Notes under the pieces: model-generated
What the model was told of the DNA's origin: nothing
Seen by the model: only the letters and a program-made list of their open reading frames with translations
Databases searched by the model: none
Assembly (NCBI RefSeq): GCF_002205165.1
Contig: NZ_NIVS01000019.1
Coordinates: forward strand, 62,001-126,000
Length of the DNA: 64,000 nucleotides
Origin: Stenotrophomonas maltophilia
GTDB taxonomy: Bacteria > Pseudomonadota > Gammaproteobacteria > Xanthomonadales > Xanthomonadaceae
Reading direction: 5' to 3'
Shown here: in pieces, positions 60,625 to 64,000 of the stretch
Position numbering within the stretch: position 1 is the first letter of the stretch
Layout of the letters: every line of letters begins with the position of its first letter
Position numbers and translations under genes: made by a program

Positions 60625-61749
60625 ATGTACCTCCGCCTTGGCAGCACCCGGATCCGCCTGTCCCGCTACCTCGCCGTGTGGACGGCGGTGGCCGTCATAT
60701 TCGCCGTCCAGACCTCGATCAACGCCGGCCTGCCGAACAGCCAATGGCCCCTGTGGGACCTCATGCGCTGGTCGCTGATCCAATGGTATACGTGGGCCGC
60801 GCTGGCACCGACGGTCTTCCGCCTCGCCGAGCGCTTCCCGGTGCGCGGCACCGGTCGCTTGCACGGCCTGGGCGCGCAGGTAGTGGCCAGCCTGTGCATG
60901 ACGGTCATCGCGATGATCGTGGGCGCACTGGTGTCTACCCTGTTCGAGCCCAGCGGTTTCTTCGAGCAGCTGGGCTACTTCCTGGAGCAGCACTTCGCCA
61001 TCGGGCTGCTGACCTACTGGACCCTGTTCGCGATCCAGCAGGCCCTTCACTTCCACGCCGAGAAAGCCCGCCGTGAACTGGAAGCCAGCCAGTTGGCCAC
61101 CGAACTGGCGCAGTCGCGGTTGCGCTCGCTGAAATCGCAGCTGCAGCCGCATTTCCTGTTCAACACGCTGCACGCGATCATTACCCTGCTGGACGAGGAC
61201 AAGGTCTCGGCCGAGGACATGCTGCTGCGCCTGAGCGAGCTGCTGCGCGCGTTCCTGGAGGACTACGACGGCCAGGAAATCAGCCTGCGCCAGGAGCTGG
61301 ACCTGATCGAGCTGTACCTGGGCATCCAGCGCACCCGCTTCAAGGACCGGCTGACCACCCGCACCTACATCGGCCCGGAGACGCTGGACTGCGCGGTGCC
61401 CAGCCTGATCCTGCAGCCGCTGGTGGAGAATGCCCTGCGCCACGGCATCGGCCAGCGCGTGGGCAGCGACACCATCGAGATCGAGGCCCGGCGCGACGGC
61501 GATGCGCTGTGCATCGAGGTGCGCAACCGCAACAGCACCCTGTCGGTCGAGCCGGCCGCATCGGCCGGGCATGGCATCGGCATGTCCAACACACGCCTGC
61601 GCCTGAAGGAACTGTACGGCGATGCCGCCGAGGTGAGGCTGGACATGATGTGGCCGGAAGGTGTGGTGTGCCGCATCCGCGTTCCGTTCCGGGAGCTGGA
61701 GAGCGCCGACGATGCACCGGAATTCTTCCCGGGCACAGCGCCGGCATGA
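60625..61749 (+). CDS. LytS/AlgZ-type sensor histidine kinase
   Basis: 374 residues. Four hydrophobic segments in the first ~150 residues form the membrane sensor. The His_kinase domain begins with LKSQLQPHFLFNTLHAI (phospho-acceptor His176). N-box LILQPLVENALRHGI and G-box HGIGMSNTRLRLKELYG follow. This short-domain class pairs with LytTR regulators, and its stop overlaps the start of exactly such a gene (ATGA). Signal unknown. Confidence 0.92.
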   Translation: MYLRLGSTRIRLSRYLAVWTAVAVIFAVQTSINAGLPNSQWPLWDLMRWSLIQWYTWAALAPTVFRLAERFPVRGTGRLHGLGAQVVASLCMTVIAMIVGALVSTLFEPSGFFEQLGYFLEQHFAIGLLTYWTLFAIQQALHFHAEKARRELEASQLATELAQSRLRSLKSQLQPHFLFNTLHAIITLLDEDKVSAEDMLLRLSELLRAFLEDYDGQEISLRQELDLIELYLGIQRTRFKDRLTTRTYIGPETLDCAVPSLILQPLVENALRHGIGQRVGSDTIEIEARRDGDALCIEVRNRNSTLSVEPAASAGHGIGMSNTRLRLKELYGDAAEVRLDMMWPEGVVCRIRVPFRELESADDAPEFFPGTAPA

Positions 61750-62522
61750 GCCTCACCGTTCTCGTGGTCGATGATGAGCCGATCGCGCGGCACGCGGTCA
61801 TCCGGTTGCTGCGCGATGATCCTGAGCTTGAGATCGTCGGCGAATGCGGCGATGGCGTATCGGCGGTCAACGCCATCCGCAACCAATCGCCGGACCTGGT
61901 CTTCCTGGACATCCAGATGCCGGCGATCACCGGCCTGGACGTGGTCGCCACCATCGGTGCCGAGCGGATGCCGGCCACCGTGTTCGTCACCGCCTACGAG
62001 CAGTACGCCGTGAAGGCCTTCGAAGCCAATGCCGTGGACTATCTGGTCAAACCGTTCAGCCGGGAGCGCTTCGCCGCCACCCTGCAGCGGGCCAAGGCGC
62101 GGCTGTCGGCGGCCCGCGGGGTGGGCGCGCAGGCCTCGACGCAGATCCTGCAGGCGCTGGATGCATTGCGGCAACGTGACGCGTATCTGCAGCGCATCCC
62201 GGTGCGTGTGGAGGAGCATGTGGTGCTGGTGGCAGTGGATGACATCGTCTGGATCAAGGCCGCGCGCAACACGGTCGAAATCCACCTGGTCGACCGCATG
62301 CATGAGCTGCGCGAGACCATGGCCACCCTCGCTGCCCGGCTGGACCCGCGGCACTTCGCCCGCGTGCACCGCTCGGCGATCGTCAATGTGCGCCGGGTCA
62401 AGGCGATCCATCCGTGGTTCAACGGCCACCACGTGGTGACCATGGACACCGGCCAGCAGCTGCGCATGAGCCGCTATCAGAACGAGGCGTTTCTCAAACT
62501 GGTGTCCACACGCAGCGAATGA
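61746..62522 (+). CDS. LytTR-family response regulator
   Basis: 258 residues. Receiver domain with acidic pair Asp9/Asp10, phospho-acceptor Asp55 (LVFLDIQMPAITG), Thr in VFVTAYEQYAVKAFE and Lys in VDYLVKPFS. LytTR DNA-binding domain at residues ~155-255: IPVRVEEHVVLVAVDDIVWIKA, FARVHRSAIVNVRRVKAI, MSRYQNEAFLKLV. Partner of the kinase encoded immediately upstream. AlgR-like proteins of this class bind direct-repeat sites; no target is visible here. Confidence 0.92.
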   Translation: MSLTVLVVDDEPIARHAVIRLLRDDPELEIVGECGDGVSAVNAIRNQSPDLVFLDIQMPAITGLDVVATIGAERMPATVFVTAYEQYAVKAFEANAVDYLVKPFSRERFAATLQRAKARLSAARGVGAQASTQILQALDALRQRDAYLQRIPVRVEEHVVLVAVDDIVWIKAARNTVEIHLVDRMHELRETMATLAARLDPRHFARVHRSAIVNVRRVKAIHPWFNGHHVVTMDTGQQLRMSRYQNEAFLKLVSTRSE

Positions 62523-62526
62523 GGCT

Positions 62527-62543
62527 GCCGGGCATGGCCCGGC
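62527..62543. terminator. Hairpin between convergent response regulator and map-like gene
   Basis: GCCGGGC (62527-62533) and GCCCGGC (62537-62543) form a perfect 7-bp stem with a 3-base loop, 4 bp after the regulator stop and 8 bp before the end of the converging methionine aminopeptidase gene. Likely bidirectional terminator without T tract. Confidence 0.5.
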
Positions 62544-62551
62544 CGCCCGCT

Positions 62552-63319
62552 TCAGTCGGGCATCCGCTCGCCCGTGCGCAGGGTCAGCACTTCCACCCCA
62601 TCGGCGGTCACCAGCACGGTGTGCTCGGCCTGCGCCGACAGTTTCCCGTCGCGGGTGGTCACCGTCCAGCCGTCCTCACTCATGTCGATGGCCGCGCGGC
62701 CCTGGTTGATCATCGGCTCGATAGTGAAGGTCATGCCCTCTTCCAGTTCCAGCCCGTCGCCGCGGCGCCCGTAATGCAGCACCTGCGGTTCTTCGTGCAT
62801 CTCCTGGCCGATGCCATGGCCGCAGAACTCGCGCACCACGCTGTAGCCATGCGCCTTGGCATGCTGCTGGATCGCAAAACCGATGTCGCCCAGCGTCGCG
62901 CCCGGGCGCACCACCCCGATCCCCTTCCACATCGCCTCGCGGGTCACCCGCACCAGCCGCTTGGCCGCGTAGTCGACCTCACCGATCAGATAGGTCTTGC
63001 TGGAATCGGCGATGTACCCCCCCTTTTCCAGCGTGATGTCCAGATTGACGATGCTCCCGCTGCGCAGGATGGCATCGGCCGAGGGCACCCCATGGCAGAC
63101 CACGTTGTCGATGGAGGAATTGAGCACGTAGGCGAAGCCATACTGGCCCTTGCTCGCCGGGCGCGCCTGCAGCTCATCGACGATGAAGCGTTCGACCCAG
63201 TCGTTCACCTGCAGCGTGCTCATGCCTTCCAATGGCAGCGTGTCCAGCGCTTCGAACACCTGGGCCAGCAGGCGTCCCGATGCGCGCATCAGCGCCTGTT
63301 CTTCAGCGGTCTTGATCAT
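62552..63319 (-). CDS. map: Type I methionine aminopeptidase, coupled to a ParD-like protein
   Basis: 255 residues, slightly shorter than E. coli Map (264). It removes the initiator Met from nascent proteins using two metal ions. Ligands are in place: Asp94 (VNLDIT) and Asp105 (YIADSS), 11 apart as in E. coli; His168 (FCGHGIG); Glu in TFTIEPM; and Glu in AQAEHTVLV. Unusually, its start overlaps the stop of a ParD-like antitoxin gene (ATGA), and the pair is preceded by a palindromic AT-rich operator. This looks like an accessory copy rather than the housekeeping map gene, which normally adjoins rpsB. Confidence 0.92.
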   Translation of the reverse strand: MIKTAEEQALMRASGRLLAQVFEALDTLPLEGMSTLQVNDWVERFIVDELQARPASKGQYGFAYVLNSSIDNVVCHGVPSADAILRSGSIVNLDITLEKGGYIADSSKTYLIGEVDYAAKRLVRVTREAMWKGIGVVRPGATLGDIGFAIQQHAKAHGYSVVREFCGHGIGQEMHEEPQVLHYGRRGDGLELEEGMTFTIEPMINQGRAAIDMSEDGWTVTTRDGKLSAQAEHTVLVTADGVEVLTLRTGERMPD

Positions 63320-63528
63320 GCTTCGGCCACCCGCAACGCGCCCGGTTCGACCCCGGCGGCGCGCAGTTCACGGCTGACGATCTCCTGGTAGCTCATACCC
63401 GGATTCATTTCGCACAGCATGCCGATCTTGATCCAGAAGCCCGCCTGGGCATTGATCGAGCGGCCCGAGACGCCGCTGGCGCGGCGCAGGTTGTCGTGTA
63501 GTTCGTCGTCGATGTTGACGATGCCCAT
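63316..63528 (-). CDS. ParD-like antitoxin family protein
   Basis: 70 residues with a GAGAGG ribosome site. The start VNIDDELHDNLRRASGVSGRSINAQAGFWIKIGML is a ribbon-helix-helix DNA-binding segment of ParD-like type (beta strand, then two helices with a NAQAGFWI core). The second half (YQEIVSRELRAAGVEPG) would be the partner-binding tail. In normal ParDE loci a ParE toxin follows; here the coupled gene encodes methionine aminopeptidase. It probably represses its own operon by binding the upstream palindrome. Confidence 0.82.
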   Translation of the reverse strand: MGIVNIDDELHDNLRRASGVSGRSINAQAGFWIKIGMLCEMNPGMSYQEIVSRELRAAGVEPGALRVAEA

Positions 63529-63549
63529 GGGCGAGCCTCTCTAAAAAAA

Positions 63550-63581
63550 TGATATACACATCATATATGTTTCGTATATCA
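63550..63581 (-). promoter_or_regulatory. Palindromic operator/promoter of the ParD-like/map operon
   Basis: TGATATAC (63550-63557) and GTATATCA (63574-63581) are a perfect 8-bp inverted repeat separated by 16 bp, with an inner ACAT-N5-ATGT dyad (63558-63570). The stretch is very AT-rich in GC-rich DNA and ends 21 bp before the antitoxin start. Nested dyads of this size are typical for ribbon-helix-helix repressors binding as multiple dimers. Confidence 0.75.
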
Positions 63582-63606
63582 CATGAGAAGGCCCGCCCCG
63601 GATCGT

Positions 63607-64000
63607 TCAGCCGGTGTACGCCGTCGCCTCGATCTCGAACAGCATGCCGTCCAGTGCCAGCCGCGGCACCGGGATGAGCGTGCAGGTCGGCGCACGGCCC
63701 AAGGGCCAGCGGCGGCCGATCTGATCCGAAAGGATGCCGAGCCGGTCCTGATCGTGATCCACCACCAGCACGGTCAGCTTGGCCACGTCGGCCAGGGTGG
63801 CACCGGCCGACGCCAGCGCGAGGCTGAGGTTGTCCAGCGCCTGGGCGACCTGCGCCTCGAAGCGCGGCGACAACGCGCCATCGGCGGTTTCCCCGCCCTG
63901 CCCGGCGATGTGGATCACGCGGGCCGGCAGCCGCACCACGGCAACGTGGGAATAGCCGTTCGCGGTCGGGTCGTACAGCCCGGACGGATTGATGAAACCA
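63607..64000 (-). CDS. RidA-family protein, 5' end cut by window
   Basis: The visible 130 codons continue off the right edge: the frame stays open through NPSGLYDPTANGYSHVAVVRL before the region VIHIAGQGGET. Later blocks RFEAQVAQALDNLSLALASAGATLADVAKLTVLVVD and PTCTLIPVPRLALDGMLFEIEATAYTG are standard RidA, though the catalytic Arg position reads P-R-L. Likely start just outside the window. Second RidA-type gene within 5 kb; the two are clearly different in sequence. Confidence 0.85.
   Translation of the reverse strand, partial: GFINPSGLYDPTANGYSHVAVVRLPARVIHIAGQGGETADGALSPRFEAQVAQALDNLSLALASAGATLADVAKLTVLVVDHDQDRLGILSDQIGRRWPLGRAPTCTLIPVPRLALDGMLFEIEATAYTG

Overview
The window is GC-rich (roughly two-thirds G+C by eye) and densely coded on both strands, with frequent 4-base ATGA/GTGA overlaps between neighbouring genes. 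The gene content points to a gammaproteobacterium of the Xanthomonadaceae, most likely Stenotrophomonas or a close relative. The indicators are an alpha-amino-acid ester hydrolase with its serine where the Xanthomonas enzyme has it, an SOS-controlled imuA-imuB-dnaE2 operon with a TTAG-N6-TACTA LexA box, several TonB receptors, and many drug and metal efflux systems. I found no rRNA, tRNA, CRISPR array, insertion sequence or prophage. The species call is inference.

Layout. 1-9.3 kb: truncated ester hydrolase; an MFS pump coupled to an NTF2-like protein and facing a LysR regulator across a perfect operator; a secreted GH3 glycosidase with an unusual N-terminal domain; an HxlR regulator facing a second MFS pump across a repeated operator; a VOC protein. 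9.3-14.6 kb: LexA-box promoter and the imuA-imuB-dnaE2 mutasome. 14.7-20.6 kb: a one-TM envelope protein, a MocR-type regulator facing the PLP homeostasis gene yggS, very small proteins, an AraC regulator, an aldo/keto reductase and a SnoaL-like protein. 20.6-25.7 kb: an acuI-like reductase and a TetR regulator facing a TonB receptor plus secreted protein-tyrosine phosphatase. 25.8-30.6 kb: a second one-TM envelope protein, a trypsin-like protease, MarR facing a flavin monooxygenase, an L,D-transpeptidase and an Lpp-like lipoprotein.

30.7-39.9 kb is one long leftward operon. It carries an HAE-1 RND tripartite pump, a glutaredoxin-like protein, a 2Fe-2S/FAD reductase, a CopZ-like HMA protein, a secreted His-rich protein and an AraC regulator. 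40.2-47.5 kb is an AaeXAB-like efflux operon (FUSC, DUF1656, HlyD, outer membrane factor) followed by a HEQWH metallopeptidase-like gene and a small unknown, divergent from an AraC regulator. 47.5-52.1 kb: a glycine-zipper protein, an H-NS-like protein, a VOC protein, a Cys/His-motif unknown and a siderophore-type TonB receptor. 52.1-56.2 kb: a thiamine uptake locus with a TPP riboswitch, TonB receptor, PnuT-like permease and APH-type kinase. 56.3-64 kb: an AsmA-like protein, RidA facing LysR, a LytS/LytTR two-component pair, a ParD-like antitoxin translationally coupled to a methionine aminopeptidase behind a palindromic operator, and a truncated RidA.

The ParD-like/methionine aminopeptidase pair and the pump-plus-redox-plus-metal-binding operon are the best candidates for under-described systems. 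Much of the window is small regulator/target modules in which the regulator's binding site can be read directly as a dyad in the shared intergenic region.
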